From Microvirga ossetica (lineage in GTDB: Bacteria > Pseudomonadota > Alphaproteobacteria > Rhizobiales > Beijerinckiaceae), in assembly GCF_002741015.1 (NCBI RefSeq), contig NZ_CP016616.1:5482501-5546500 (forward strand): a stretch of 64,000 nt of DNA, given 5' to 3'. Below are positions 51,424 to 60,371 of the stretch, in pieces. Numbering within the stretch: position 1 is the stretch's first letter; the number at the start of each line of letters is the position of its first letter. The position numbers and the translations under genes were made by a program. The notes below the pieces were generated by a model that ran no database searches, was not told the DNA's origin, and saw nothing but the letters and a program-made list of their open reading frames with translations.

Positions 51424-52442
51424 CAAAGGACTGGCGCTTGATCTCCCTCCCAGACAAGGTCCGGCGGCTTGTTGCCCTGCCAGTAGCCACACAGGTAGCG
51501 TGAGGTCTTGCGTGCCAAGGCCTGCCGCAGCAGCGAACGGGTGAGCCCGCCGTTGCTCAACTGGCGCAGGTCCTCGCGCCAGGCAAGGTCCGCCACGTAC
51601 CAGTCGAGATAGCGTGTCGAGAAGCGGTGATGGATGCCGACATAGGCCCGTTGCACACGACTGAAGAAGCTCTCGACGAAGTTGGTGTTGGTGCCGTCCT
51701 CGGAGGAATACGCCTTCGAGTGGTTCACCCGCCCCAGGCGGTTGAGACCGATGAGGTCGTTGTAGCTGCCGTGCTCGTCGGCGAAGACTTTCGCATCGCG
51801 GGACACATGGTCCCTGACAGCGGACCAGGCAGCATCGCCGTCCTCTTCCCGGATGACGCGAGTGAAGGTTTGGCCGAGGAAGCCCCGCTGACGGATCGCC
51901 AGGGCGCAGAGGCGGTCCGGGCTGCGGTTTCCCCTGAGACGGCGGTCCACACGGTTCTCCGCCTTGTTCTCGGGACGGACGTGCCCGCCCGCGTACTTGC
52001 CGTCGATTTCGACCTCGCCATCAAGGACCATGCCCTCCCGGCGTGAGGCCACGACCTCCCTCAGCTTCATCAGGAGAACCCAGGCGGTCTTGTGCTGCAC
52101 CCCGAGCTCGCGTGAGAGCTGGAGGGCGGCCTTGCCTTTGACCGAGTTGGCCGCAAACCAGATCGCGAGGAGCATCTTCTTGAACGGCAGCTTGCGCCAG
52201 GCGAAGGCCGTTCCGGACGTGACGGTGAAGACGTGCTTGCACTCCTTGGCGGAGCACTTGAATCGCTCCCGGGACATCTCATAGCAGCGCAGGTTCCCGC
52301 AATGCGGGCAGTACGGTTCGCCGTCCGTCTCGGGCCAACGGGCTTGCCGGAACAGCTTCTTGGCGGTTCGTTCCTGCATGCTGGCGAGTTCGGTGATGGT
52401 CAGGTCGCGCGCCCGGGGCGACAGGAGGAAGTGCTGTGCCAT
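51420..52442 (-). CDS. IS1595-family transposase
   Basis: 340 residues. A zinc ribbon (YCPHCGN ... CSAKECKH) is followed by a DDE domain with VEIDGKYAGGH, VFADEHGSYN and FVESFFSRVQRAYVG. This is the IS1595 layout. The outer end on the right resembles the family's CTGTCC-rich repeat (minus strand GCCGCTGTCCTAATTATGG near 52572-52590). No left end was found. It ends in a long tail (NKPPDLVWEGDQAPVLC) that may read past the native stop. Confidence 0.85.
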   Translation of the reverse strand: MAQHFLLSPRARDLTITELASMQERTAKKLFRQARWPETDGEPYCPHCGNLRCYEMSRERFKCSAKECKHVFTVTSGTAFAWRKLPFKKMLLAIWFAANSVKGKAALQLSRELGVQHKTAWVLLMKLREVVASRREGMVLDGEVEIDGKYAGGHVRPENKAENRVDRRLRGNRSPDRLCALAIRQRGFLGQTFTRVIREEDGDAAWSAVRDHVSRDAKVFADEHGSYNDLIGLNRLGRVNHSKAYSSEDGTNTNFVESFFSRVQRAYVGIHHRFSTRYLDWYVADLAWREDLRQLSNGGLTRSLLRQALARKTSRYLCGYWQGNKPPDLVWEGDQAPVLC

Positions 52443-52590
52443 GGCTCAGCGCCTCCCTCGGGACGAGGAAGTGCGAGCGCGGTATTTCCCAGCCCCCGGC
52501 GATGGTCGGGATCGTGAACTCCATGGAAACGATGGCGAGGTGCATGCTTTGGCTCCGGCGGCCGGGAGTGGCCATAATTAGGACAGCGGC

Positions 52591-52624
52591 AACGCTTGGC
52601 GACCCAGCTTAGGGTCGCGGCGTT
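52591..52624. other. Long hairpin beyond IS1595 right end
   Basis: AACGC-TTG-GCGACCC-AGCTTA-GGGTCGC-G-GCGTT: a 7-bp perfect inner stem plus a 5-bp outer stem with a small internal loop. It lies between the transposase start and the cupredoxin gene. It could be a terminator shielding the IS or an element end. No other feature is seen nearby. Confidence 0.45.
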
Positions 52625-52786
52625 ACGGGTAGGTGCTGTTATATGAGCCTTTGCATGGCCACGCTTATGCCAGAAGGCTGGGCTGGAGTCGATCGGGAAT
52701 TGAGGATATTCTGTCCTCCACGGCGAGGCCTACTCAACCTCCATTGCGGCCGCTCACGCTCCGGCTATCTTGCATGGGAGGAGCAT

Positions 52787-53377
52787 ATGATCGCGCGCTT
52801 TGCTCGACTTGCCCTTGTTGCCTCAACTTTGGGACTGCTTCCTGAAATGGCATCGGCTGGGGAGCCTTTCGTCCCGAGTTGGATCAAGAACGATCCCGCC
52901 GCCAAGACGGTGGCAATGGAGATCGTGGCGGCTTGGAACGCGGTCGCCCGGTACGCCAAGGACAACATCCGCACCGACATCCTGGAGTTCAATGGCTACT
53001 GGGGCGGCAATCTCACGATCATCGTGCCGACGGGCTGGTCGGTGAACATTGAGTTCATCAATCGCGCCGGGGCCGTCCGGCACGGCCTGATGGTGACCAG
53101 GACCTATGCGGAGTCCGAAATGCCCGTGCAGTTGCGGGAGGAGGACGCGATCTGGGGGGCCTACGTCCGCCCTCTGGAGGGCATCTTTCCCCAGGAGACG
53201 GCGCAGCTCGATTTCACCGCGCGGCAATCCGGAAGCTACTTCCTCGCCTGCTCGCGGCAGAACCATCTCATGTTGGGGCATTGGATCGGCCTTGAGGTGA
53301 AGGATGGGCTCGATCAGGCGGTGGCTGTCATCCACGAAGACAAGTTCCCGCCGGAGCAGCCTCCAGGACGTCCTTAG
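52787..53377 (+). CDS. Exported cupredoxin (sulfocyanin-like)
   Basis: 196 residues; ATG 52787 follows GGAGGAG. A signal peptide ends near ASAGEP. Residues 70-175 form a cupredoxin fold with HGLMVTRTYA (first His ligand), then YFLACSRQNHLMLGHWIGLEV, giving Cys and His and a likely Met ligand. It resembles the sulfocyanin/SoxE type of blue copper proteins, an electron carrier in the periplasm. No partner oxidase is next to it in the window. Confidence 0.75.
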   Translation: MIARFARLALVASTLGLLPEMASAGEPFVPSWIKNDPAAKTVAMEIVAAWNAVARYAKDNIRTDILEFNGYWGGNLTIIVPTGWSVNIEFINRAGAVRHGLMVTRTYAESEMPVQLREEDAIWGAYVRPLEGIFPQETAQLDFTARQSGSYFLACSRQNHLMLGHWIGLEVKDGLDQAVAVIHEDKFPPEQPPGRP

Positions 53378-53518
53378 GAGCTTGGGGTGCGTTCCTGGAA
53401 GGAGGCTCTTCTTCCAGAAGCCGTTTTCATAGGCCTGAGCAGTCGGTCCAAGACACTCGATGCGACCCATGCTCCGCTAATTCAAGTCGTTATTGTAGGG
53501 AATTCTGCCGAATGCCGG

Positions 53519-54219
53519 TCATTTCCCATTCTGCGAGAAGTGCTTGTAGTCCGCGATCTCAGACCTATCGCCGCCCCAGCGCCATTGGCGTTTCTTGAAG
53601 GCCTCGGTCACCACGCTCCTTGGAACGATGATCCCGGTCACGTTGCCCGAACGGTTCGCTGGGTGATTGTACGGTCTGCCCGCCTCCGGTTTGGTCACGC
53701 TCATCGGGCTCCTCGGATCCCCAGGGGCATACGGGTTCTGCACGGGGTTGATGTCGACCGCGATCCCCTGCATGTGAGCGATCGGCTTCAACCCGGCACT
53801 CACGGGGCGGCAGTTGAACGCATTGGTGTTGTTGGCCGCCATCGACTGATCGTCGTCGCCCCGTACGTGTCGATGAGCTCCATGCGCTCGATGCGGAACG
53901 AGTTGCTGTCGTATATCTCCTTGAAGGCAGCGGCCACGTCCGCGGCGGCTTTCTCGGCCACGATCAGATGCCCGAGCTGGGATTGTCCCTGGAAGTCGTG
54001 ATACGGCACCGTAAGCAGCACGAGTTCGGCCCGTGATGGGCATCCAATTCCCTCGTGCCAGGACTTTCCCTGCATCTCGGCCCATACGCTGTCAGGGATC
54101 GATTCCTGCCGCACCACCATCTCCTGGGCGCGGGCACCGCAGCACACCACCGACTGGACAAGGATTGCGAGAACGGCCGCCTGCCGTGGCATCGACCTGG
54201 AAGCACCGACATGGGACAC
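53519..54219 (-). pseudogene. M15-family peptidase, frameshifted
   Basis: The minus strand starts at 54219 with a signal peptide (LAILVQSVVCCGARA). LLTVPYHDFQGQSQLGHLIV and ELIDTYG follow, then the frame breaks at a C run (53859-53862). Adding one base joins it to GDDDQSMAANNTNAFNCR, HMQGIAVDINPVQNPY and WGGDRSEIADYKHF, which carry the zinc ligands (HxxGxAxD and DxxHF) of M15C peptidases. It would cut peptidoglycan cross-links. Whether the gap is real or a read error must be tested. Confidence 0.7.
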
Positions 54220-54342
54220 GGCGTTCCCCCTGCGCTGACGTGCGAGTAAGCCATCCTACCGCCATCCGCGGTCAAAGTCCCGTTTGCATTCGGTGAAAAT
54301 CTCTGCACTCGCAAACGGGAAATATCCTGTCCGTCTAGGCGC

Positions 54343-55125
54343 TTATCTGCTGCTTGGTGGTCTTTGCTGCCGAATGCCGAGAGAATCCGCCTGCGCGTCC
54401 AGTCCGGCACGCCCGCGAGGGCCGTCGTGCATTGCCTGATCGACGACGAATCGCCGCTGGCGCAGGTCGATATCATCCTCGCCCAGGATCAGTTCGACGC
54501 GCTGTTCCGGCACCTCTGGATCAGCCCGACACCGGCGATCCTCCGCGTGGCGATCTCGCCGACCTGCTTCCAGTATGCGATGGCCGGAATGGCGCCCGGA
54601 TACCCCGAGGACGTAGTATTCCCGGGCGGTGTGACGACCGCGCAGATCGACGATGTCACCGTCGAGAAGAGGCTCTCGGCACCTGCTGCAAGCGATATGA
54701 CCGACGACACCCCCGCGGACGCCCCACCCGACCCGTCCCTGGCGCGCCTCGACGTCATCAGGAAGCACGCAGACAAGATTGCGGCATCGGTGAAACGCAT
54801 CGAATTCTTTGCAGGATTGGCCCTCGGAATCCTCGTGATTTCCGCGTTTCTTCGATGAGAAAGAGCGGCCCGGACCTGCCCAAAGGACTCGAGATCCGGG
54901 ACTCGGAGGACGTCCGAACGAGAGAAGGCCCGCCTCCGTTAGGGAAGCGGGGTCGACGTCGAGCAGGCAGGCGAGATCACGCGCCGCCTGCGTCCGGAAC
55001 AGTGGCAATCCCTGACAGCAGACGGTGCCGCGCGGGCCGAAGGTGAGGAATGACGCGCTTTCCCGGATGCGGGTCAGCAGGTCAGCATCGTCGGCGACGA
55101 TGGCGGAAGCGGAAATGATGTGCAT
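54343..55125 (-). CDS. Uncertain hypothetical protein (N-terminal part)
   Basis: The minus-strand frame begins MHIISASAIVADDADLLTRI with GTVCCQGLPLFRTQAARDLAC. Its first 80 residues look like a conserved small protein. The rest is antisense to the gene at 54364 and is likely chance. If real, the true end lies before 54860. The 55126-55526 stretch has no gene I can support. Confidence 0.25.
   Translation of the reverse strand: MHIISASAIVADDADLLTRIRESASFLTFGPRGTVCCQGLPLFRTQAARDLACLLDVDPASLTEAGLLSFGRPPSPGSRVLWAGPGRSFSSKKRGNHEDSEGQSCKEFDAFHRCRNLVCVLPDDVEARQGRVGWGVRGGVVGHIACSRCREPLLDGDIVDLRGRHTAREYYVLGVSGRHSGHRILEAGRRDRHAEDRRCRADPEVPEQRVELILGEDDIDLRQRRFVVDQAMHDGPRGRAGLDAQADSLGIRQQRPPSSR
54364..54858 (+). 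CDS. Hypothetical protein with C-terminal membrane helix
   Basis: 164 residues with a TTG start. The first 85 residues are beta-rich (IRLRVQSGTPARAVVHCLI, VDIILAQDQFDALFRHLW), then an Asp/Pro-rich linker and an amphipathic helix (LDVIRKHADKIAASVKRIEFF). A single membrane helix (AGLALGILVISAFL) sits at the C-terminus, making it a tail-anchored type. No family recognised. It reads alone. Confidence 0.5.
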   Translation: MLPNAERIRLRVQSGTPARAVVHCLIDDESPLAQVDIILAQDQFDALFRHLWISPTPAILRVAISPTCFQYAMAGMAPGYPEDVVFPGGVTTAQIDDVTVEKRLSAPAASDMTDDTPADAPPDPSLARLDVIRKHADKIAASVKRIEFFAGLALGILVISAFLR

Positions 55126-56174
55126 GGATACGCTCGTCCCAGGGCGAACGGCGGCGGCCGTCGCGTGAACCGACCAGGGCGTGTTCAGTGAGGATCAGCG
55201 TATGGAGTATATGCAGGCGGGACGCACGACCACGGTGCGCGGGAGGCGCTGTCCGGTATTGGCGGCATGTGCGGATAACTGGGTCATGATCAGAACAAAT
55301 TAGAAACATGACCAAGCTTGTCAACCCGAGGTCCCTTACCTCTTTCGAGATCGGGCGGTGGCATCCGGCGGTTCAGTAGCCGCCAAGACAGACCCTGCAA
55401 TCCGCTAACTCCATAGCATGCGCGATACCTCGCAAGACCGCGCTGAAAGAAGGATCGGGCAGATCGGGGAAGGCTGTCCTCTCCCATGATCTTGCTGACG
55501 GGCTTGGCCATCCTAAACCGCATCTAAACCGCATCCAGTTTGAGAACCATGGTTTTGGGCTTGGATTAGCGGCGGGCGTTCCCATCTGAGGCACTTTCCT
55601 CAGATATGGGTGGCGTCATGCTACGGGTTGATTGTGCACGCTGGGGTCAAACACCGGATGACCTGCGGCGGCTGGCGCTGAACGCACCTCATGCGCGCAC
55701 CCGCGAGCGCGCGCTCGCCCTCTACGACATGGCTCAAGGAAGCTGCGCCACCCAGGTGGCGGCACGCACCGGGCGCCACCCGCAGACCGTGATGGGTTGG
55801 CTGCATGCCTACCACACACAGGGCCCCGCGGCCCTGGCCTATGGCCGCACCGGCGGCCGTCCCCCCTTTGTGCCCGAACCGCCGCCAGTCTCGGCGAGGT
55901 CGTGCGCGCGGCCCAGGGTGCGGCGGCCGCGCCGCCCGTAGACGGCGCCGATCCGCCGCCTCGCTTCACCCTCAAGCGCCTGGTGGCGTTCGTGCGCGAG
56001 CGCTTTGGTCTCAGCGTCTGTCGCGAGACCATCCGGGCGGCCCTGCACCGCCTCGCGCTGTCGTGGAAGAAGGCCAAAAAGCTGCTCGGCCGCGCGGATC
56101 CGGAGCAACGACGGGCTTTCATCGATCGCCTCCCGGACCTGCTGGCCGGCGCCCAACGCGACCGCCACCTCCTA

Positions 56175-57225
56175 AAGCGCTTTTGATCTGGACTTGAATC
56201 GCTTCGGGTGGTCTGTGCGTTGACTGGGATATGGCCCGGGAGGCAAACCATGCCCCAGCCCTATTCTCCTGATCTGCGTGAGCGTGTTCTTGTCGCCTGT
56301 GCGCGTGGCGACCTTCCTCAGGTTGAGATTGCCCGCCGCTTCCAGGTCTGCCCCGCCACCGTCTCGAACTGGCGCCGCCAAGAGCGCGAGGAGGGCCGAC
56401 GCTGTCCCAAGCCGCACAGCGGCGGCGTGCCCTCGCGCCTGGATGCAGCAGCTCTGGAGGTGCTGCGTCAGCTCGTGGCCGAAGACAATGACGCGCTGCT
56501 GCGCGAGTACCGCGAGCGCCTGGCCGAGCGAACGGGCGTGACGGTGTGTCTGGCGGTGATCTGCGAGGCGCTCAAGCGGCTCAAGCTGCGTCCGAAAAAA
56601 AGACCCTTCGGGCGGCCGAGCAGGAGCGGCCCGAGATTGCCGCCGAGCGCGAGGCCTATCGCCAGCAGATGAGCGAGCTTCCCGTGGAACGCCTGGTGTT
56701 CCTCGATGAGAGCGGAGTGACGACCAAGATGGCCCGCACTCATGCGCGAGCGCCACGTGGGCAACGCGCCTATGGCTCCATCCCGCTCGGCTCGTGGCAG
56801 CGGCTGACGGTCTTGGGCGCACTCGCCTGTGAGGGCCTGGTCGCTACGATGAGCATCGAGGCCTCGACCTCGACCTCCGTGCTTTTGGCCTATCTCGAGC
56901 AAATCCTGGTACCGGCCCTCAAACGCACCAAGCCGGATGCCATTCTGGTGTTGGACAACCTGCGCCCGCATCGGGCCACAGAAGTGCGAGACCTGCTCGC
57001 GCAGGCCGGGATCGGGCTTTTGTACCTGCCGCGCTATTCCCCGGAGTTCAACCCGATCGAGCCCGCCTGGGCCAAGATGAAAGAGCGGCTCAAGGCGAAA
57101 GCGCCTCGCACTCTTGAAGCTTTGGAAGCGGAACTCAAACCCGCCCTCGACACCATCACCGCAAAGGATGCCCGAGGCTGGATCAGGCATGCCGGCTATG
57201 CCCTACACTGATCCCAAAAGCGCTT
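56175..57225 (+). mobile_element. Inner IS630-family element
   Basis: Inverted ends AAGCGCTTTTG... and ...CAAAAGCGCTT are flanked by TA on each side (56173-56174 and 57226-57227). 1051 bp. It contains a single transposase in two frames. It inserted into the outer IS630 gene, so it is the younger of the two. Confidence 0.88.
56250..57211 (+). CDS. Transposase of inner IS630 (two frames)
   Basis: The first frame (MPQPYSPDLRERVLVACARG, a helix-turn-helix) passes an A7 run at 56595-56601 and goes into the -1 frame, where the DDE part lies: RLVFLDESGV, DAILVLDNLRPHR and SPEFNPIEPAWAKMK. The first frame alone ends at 56672. This two-frame layout with a slippery A run is known in IS630 elements. 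All three acidic residues are kept, so it may be active. Confidence 0.85.
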
Positions 57226-57900
57226 TAGTCTATCTTGATGAGGCTCACCTTCACCAAGACACCGATCTTGGTTATGGCTGGTGCGCCCGCGGCGAGCGGC
57301 TGTGGGTGGCCTCCTGCTCGCCCGGGCTCTCGGCCAAGGTGTCGTTCTATGGTCTCTATCTCTACAACGAGGGCGAGGTCCGGCTGTGGCCCTATGCCCG
57401 CGCCAACGGAGAGCACACGATCGAGGTGCTGCGTCGGCTGCGGGCCGAGGTGTCCGACCGCAAGATCATTCTGCTGTGGGATGGAGCGCCCTACCATCGC
57501 GCCCAGGCGGTCCGGGTGGAGGCCTCCGATCTGAACATCGCGCTTGTGCCCTTACCCGGCTACAGCCCTGACCTGATGCCGGTGGAGGCGCTCTGGCGCT
57601 GGCTGCGCGAGGACGTCACCTATCACCACTGCCACAGCAGCCCTGAAGATCTCACCCGACGCGTCGCCGCTTTCGAAACCCGCATCAACACGGATCCATG
57701 CGCCCTGGCCGATCGCCTCTGGGTCAAGGATCAGCTCGACCCCAAGGAGGAAGAACTACGGTTCCCAAAATAGACGCGGTTTAGTTCCCCAGGGTGACGG
57801 TCCGGCCGGACGGCGGCAACAGATGACGGTCACGACAAGGCTTTCGTCGCGTTCCCACGCGTAACAACGTTCGTGAACTCAATCCGAAAGGATCGGTGCC

Positions 57901-59154
57901 ATGCCGAGAAAGCATTTCGCAATCGAGCGCGTCTCCGTGTCCACCGACGGCAGCGAAGGAATCGGCGGCAGCTCCTCGCCCGATATTTCGGGCGATGGCC
58001 GCTATGTCGCCTTTACAAGCAACGCCCCCGACCTCGTGCCGGATGACGACAACAATACGGACGACGTCTTCGTCCATGACAGGCGGACGAACACCACCGA
58101 GATCGTCTCCGTGAACAACGCTGGGGACGAGGGCAACCTCGGCGGCAGCGTACCTTCCATTTCGGACAATGGCCGCTTCGTGGCGTACTACAGCCGGTCC
58201 TCGAACCTCGTCCCGGACGATGGGAACGGCACCGATGCGGACGTCTTTGTCTATGACCGCAAGACCGATACCACCGAGATCATTTCCGTGGCCAGCGACG
58301 GCAGCGCGGCAAATGACGAAAGCTTCCTCCCCAAGATTTCCGCCAATGGCCGTTACGTGGTCTACGAGAGCAATGCCTCCAACCTCGTGCCAGGCGACGG
58401 CAATGGCGCAACCGATGTCTTCCTGCACGATCGGCATACCGGAACCACGGAGCTCGTCTCGGCGTCAGCGGCCGGCGGCGCGGGAAACGGCGACAGCTCC
58501 CAGGCCTTCATCTCCTCCGATGGCCGCTTCGTGACCTATAGCAGCCTCGCCACGGACCTCGTCGACGGGATCGACGACAACAACAACGGCTTCGACGTCT
58601 TCGTCTTCGACCGGAAAAATGGGACCACCGAGCTCGTTTCGACAACCCCCGAAGGCAGAGTGGGCAATCTTGACAGCGTTGCCTCCGGGATTTCGGCCAA
58701 CGGCCGTTACGTGGCCTTTTACAGCCTTGCCTCTGATCTTGTCCCGGACGACGGCAACGATGTCTTCGACGTTTTCGTCCATGACCGGAAGCTGGGGACC
58801 ACCGAACGGGTCTCCGTTGCCAGCAATGGCGAGGAGGGAGAGCTCGACAGCCTATTTGGCTCGATATCGGACGATGGCCGCTACGTGACCTTTTCCAGCG
58901 CGGCCACGAACTTCGCGCCGGGCGACGGCAACAACGCCCTGGACATCTTCGTTCATGACCGGAAGAAGGATACGACCACGCTTCTTTCCCGAAACCTCGA
59001 CGGCGACGTCGGAGACGGCGAAAGCGGCGTCTCCGCGATCTCGGCCAATGGCAGGCATGTGGCCTTTTCCAGCGCGGCATCTGACCTCGTGCCGGGCGAC
59101 GGCAATGGCTTCGAGGACATCTTCGTGGCGTCTCGGTTCGATTGGCTCGTCTAG
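57901..59154 (+). CDS. Seven-repeat beta-propeller (TolB/PD40-like)
   Basis: 417 residues, with seven repeats of about 55 residues. Each reads roughly as GRYVAF-S-ASNLVPDD-GN-DVFVHDRKT-TTE-VSV, the WD40-like PD40 pattern. The Asp-rich turns (DDGN) may bind calcium. No signal peptide is seen, so export is uncertain. It would form a seven-bladed propeller used for binding. The gene follows the outer IS630 by 120 bp and precedes the hydro-lyase by 60 bp. Confidence 0.75.
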   Translation: MPRKHFAIERVSVSTDGSEGIGGSSSPDISGDGRYVAFTSNAPDLVPDDDNNTDDVFVHDRRTNTTEIVSVNNAGDEGNLGGSVPSISDNGRFVAYYSRSSNLVPDDGNGTDADVFVYDRKTDTTEIISVASDGSAANDESFLPKISANGRYVVYESNASNLVPGDGNGATDVFLHDRHTGTTELVSASAAGGAGNGDSSQAFISSDGRFVTYSSLATDLVDGIDDNNNGFDVFVFDRKNGTTELVSTTPEGRVGNLDSVASGISANGRYVAFYSLASDLVPDDGNDVFDVFVHDRKLGTTERVSVASNGEEGELDSLFGSISDDGRYVTFSSAATNFAPGDGNNALDIFVHDRKKDTTTLLSRNLDGDVGDGESGVSAISANGRHVAFSSAASDLVPGDGNGFEDIFVASRFDWLV

Positions 59155-59214
59155 GAGCCAGGCTCAAGACCGTTCGGTGTCGTCTCCGGCAACGCAGCGA
59201 CGGAGGCTTTTACC

Positions 59215-59997
59215 ATGATCGAGGCCGCTACCCTGTCACAGCGTTTCACGGATCCGGCCGAACTCCGGCGCGCGGCTCGGACTGGCGACTTCACCCGGAC
59301 GACATCCGGCCATTGTGCCGGGTTCGCGCAAGCCAACATCGCCATCCTCCCGAGGCAGTACCAGGCCGAGTTCAGAACCTTCTGCCTGTTGAACCCCCAA
59401 CCGTTGCCGCTGCTCGGGGTCTACGACTCCCCGATGCTGCCGGATCTTGGCGATGACATCGACATCCGCACCGACGTGCCGGCCTACGAGGTCTTCGACG
59501 GCGAGCGCTGGCACCAGGTCGGGGACGTCATCGATTTCTGGCGCTATGATTCCGTCACCTTCGCTCTCGGCTGTTCCTTCGGCTTCGAGGGGGTGCTGAT
59601 GGATGCGGGCGTCCCGATCCGCAACATCGAGCAGGGCCGGACCGTGTCCATGTACGACACCAACATCCCGACCGCGCACACCACCCTTTTCAACGCGCCG
59701 ATGGTGGTGACGATGCGACCCCTTCGGGCCGACCAGGTCGAGATCGCCCGGAAGGTCACCGGATCCCTGCCGGGAGCGCATGGAGCCCCGGTCCATGTCG
59801 GGCGCGACTGCGATGCGATCGGGATCACCGACCTGTCCCAGCCCGACTACGGCGATCCCGTGACGATCCGTGATGACGAAGTCCCGGTGTTTTGGGCCTG
59901 CGGGGTCACGGCCAATGCCGCCCTGCGCCGGGCGGGCATTCCTCACGTCGTCCATAAGCCGGGGCGCATGCTGGTGACGGATGTGAGGCTCTCCTGA
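59215..59997 (+). CDS. DUF1445 / YcsI-family hydro-lyase
   Basis: 260 residues: AELRRAARTGDFTRTTSGHC at the start, then LNPQPLPLLGVYDSP, FALGCSFGFEGVLMDAGVP, GPVHVG-type GAPVHVGRDCDAIGI, and VFWACGVTANAALRRAGIP. These are the motifs of the DUF1445 family, whose members are annotated as hydro-lyases and include D-glutamate cyclase-type enzymes. It is soluble and near the propeller gene. Confidence 0.85.
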   Translation: MIEAATLSQRFTDPAELRRAARTGDFTRTTSGHCAGFAQANIAILPRQYQAEFRTFCLLNPQPLPLLGVYDSPMLPDLGDDIDIRTDVPAYEVFDGERWHQVGDVIDFWRYDSVTFALGCSFGFEGVLMDAGVPIRNIEQGRTVSMYDTNIPTAHTTLFNAPMVVTMRPLRADQVEIARKVTGSLPGAHGAPVHVGRDCDAIGITDLSQPDYGDPVTIRDDEVPVFWACGVTANAALRRAGIPHVVHKPGRMLVTDVRLS

Positions 59998-60098
59998 CCC
60001 CAGGCCCTAACTCAAGGGAGCGCTCGGTTCGTGGCGGAGGGCATGGACAGCAGATGCGTGAATGGTGGTTTGCGGCATCTGCGAAGTACGGCCGTCCT

Positions 60099-60141
60099 AT
60101 CAGCCCCTGTGACGGGACCGATCAGGCATTGTGACAGGACC
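60099..60141. promoter_or_regulatory. Tandem 22-bp repeat before cyclase gene
   Basis: Two units with the form ATCAG-N4-TGTGAC-R-GGACC begin at 60099 and 60121 (22-bp period). The TGTGA core resembles a CRP half-site, in front of a cyclase gene, but it is a direct not inverted repeat. The remaining gap 59998-60371 has nothing else I can support. Confidence 0.5.
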
Positions 60142-60371
60142 TAGGTTCGGGGTTGCATTACGGTGAGCCCGGAGGCGTCCCATGGGCGATGCGAGGATGA
60201 CATCGATGGGTCATGCGATAGCGATGCCCTGTTGCCGGATTCCCACTTCCGGACCTGCCGTGCTGAGACACAGCGCGCCGAGGGCTCTTGGACAGCATGC
60301 TCGGCAATCAGCCCTTGCCGCTCCGGCATGGGGCCACCCGATCATCAGGGCACGCAACAGCAGGGGATAAG

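Larger units (their letters stand above)
55606..57773 (+). pseudogene. IS630-family transposase of outer element, interrupted
   Basis: The first part (PDDLRRLALNAPHARTRERA, then FTLKRLVAFVRERFGL after a frame change at a run of six C near 55860) reaches RDRHLL. The inner IS is inserted there. After it the frame resumes VYLDEAHLHQDTDLGYGW, then LLWDGAPYHRA and the terminal VALRWLREDV-like GYSPDLMPVEALWRWLRED. Joining across the TA gives LL-VY in frame, so the split is a clean insertion. The C-run change may be slippage or a lost base. Confidence 0.8.
55527..57781. mobile_element. Outer IS630-family element (interrupted)
   Basis: The left end starts AACCGCATCCAGTTTGAGAACC and the right end, reversed, starts AACCGCGTCTATTTTGGGAACC, with TA on both sides (55525-55526 and 57782-57783), as expected for IS630. 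A second IS630 element splits it at 56173-57227. Removing the inner element restores the transposase frame across the junction. Confidence 0.85.
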
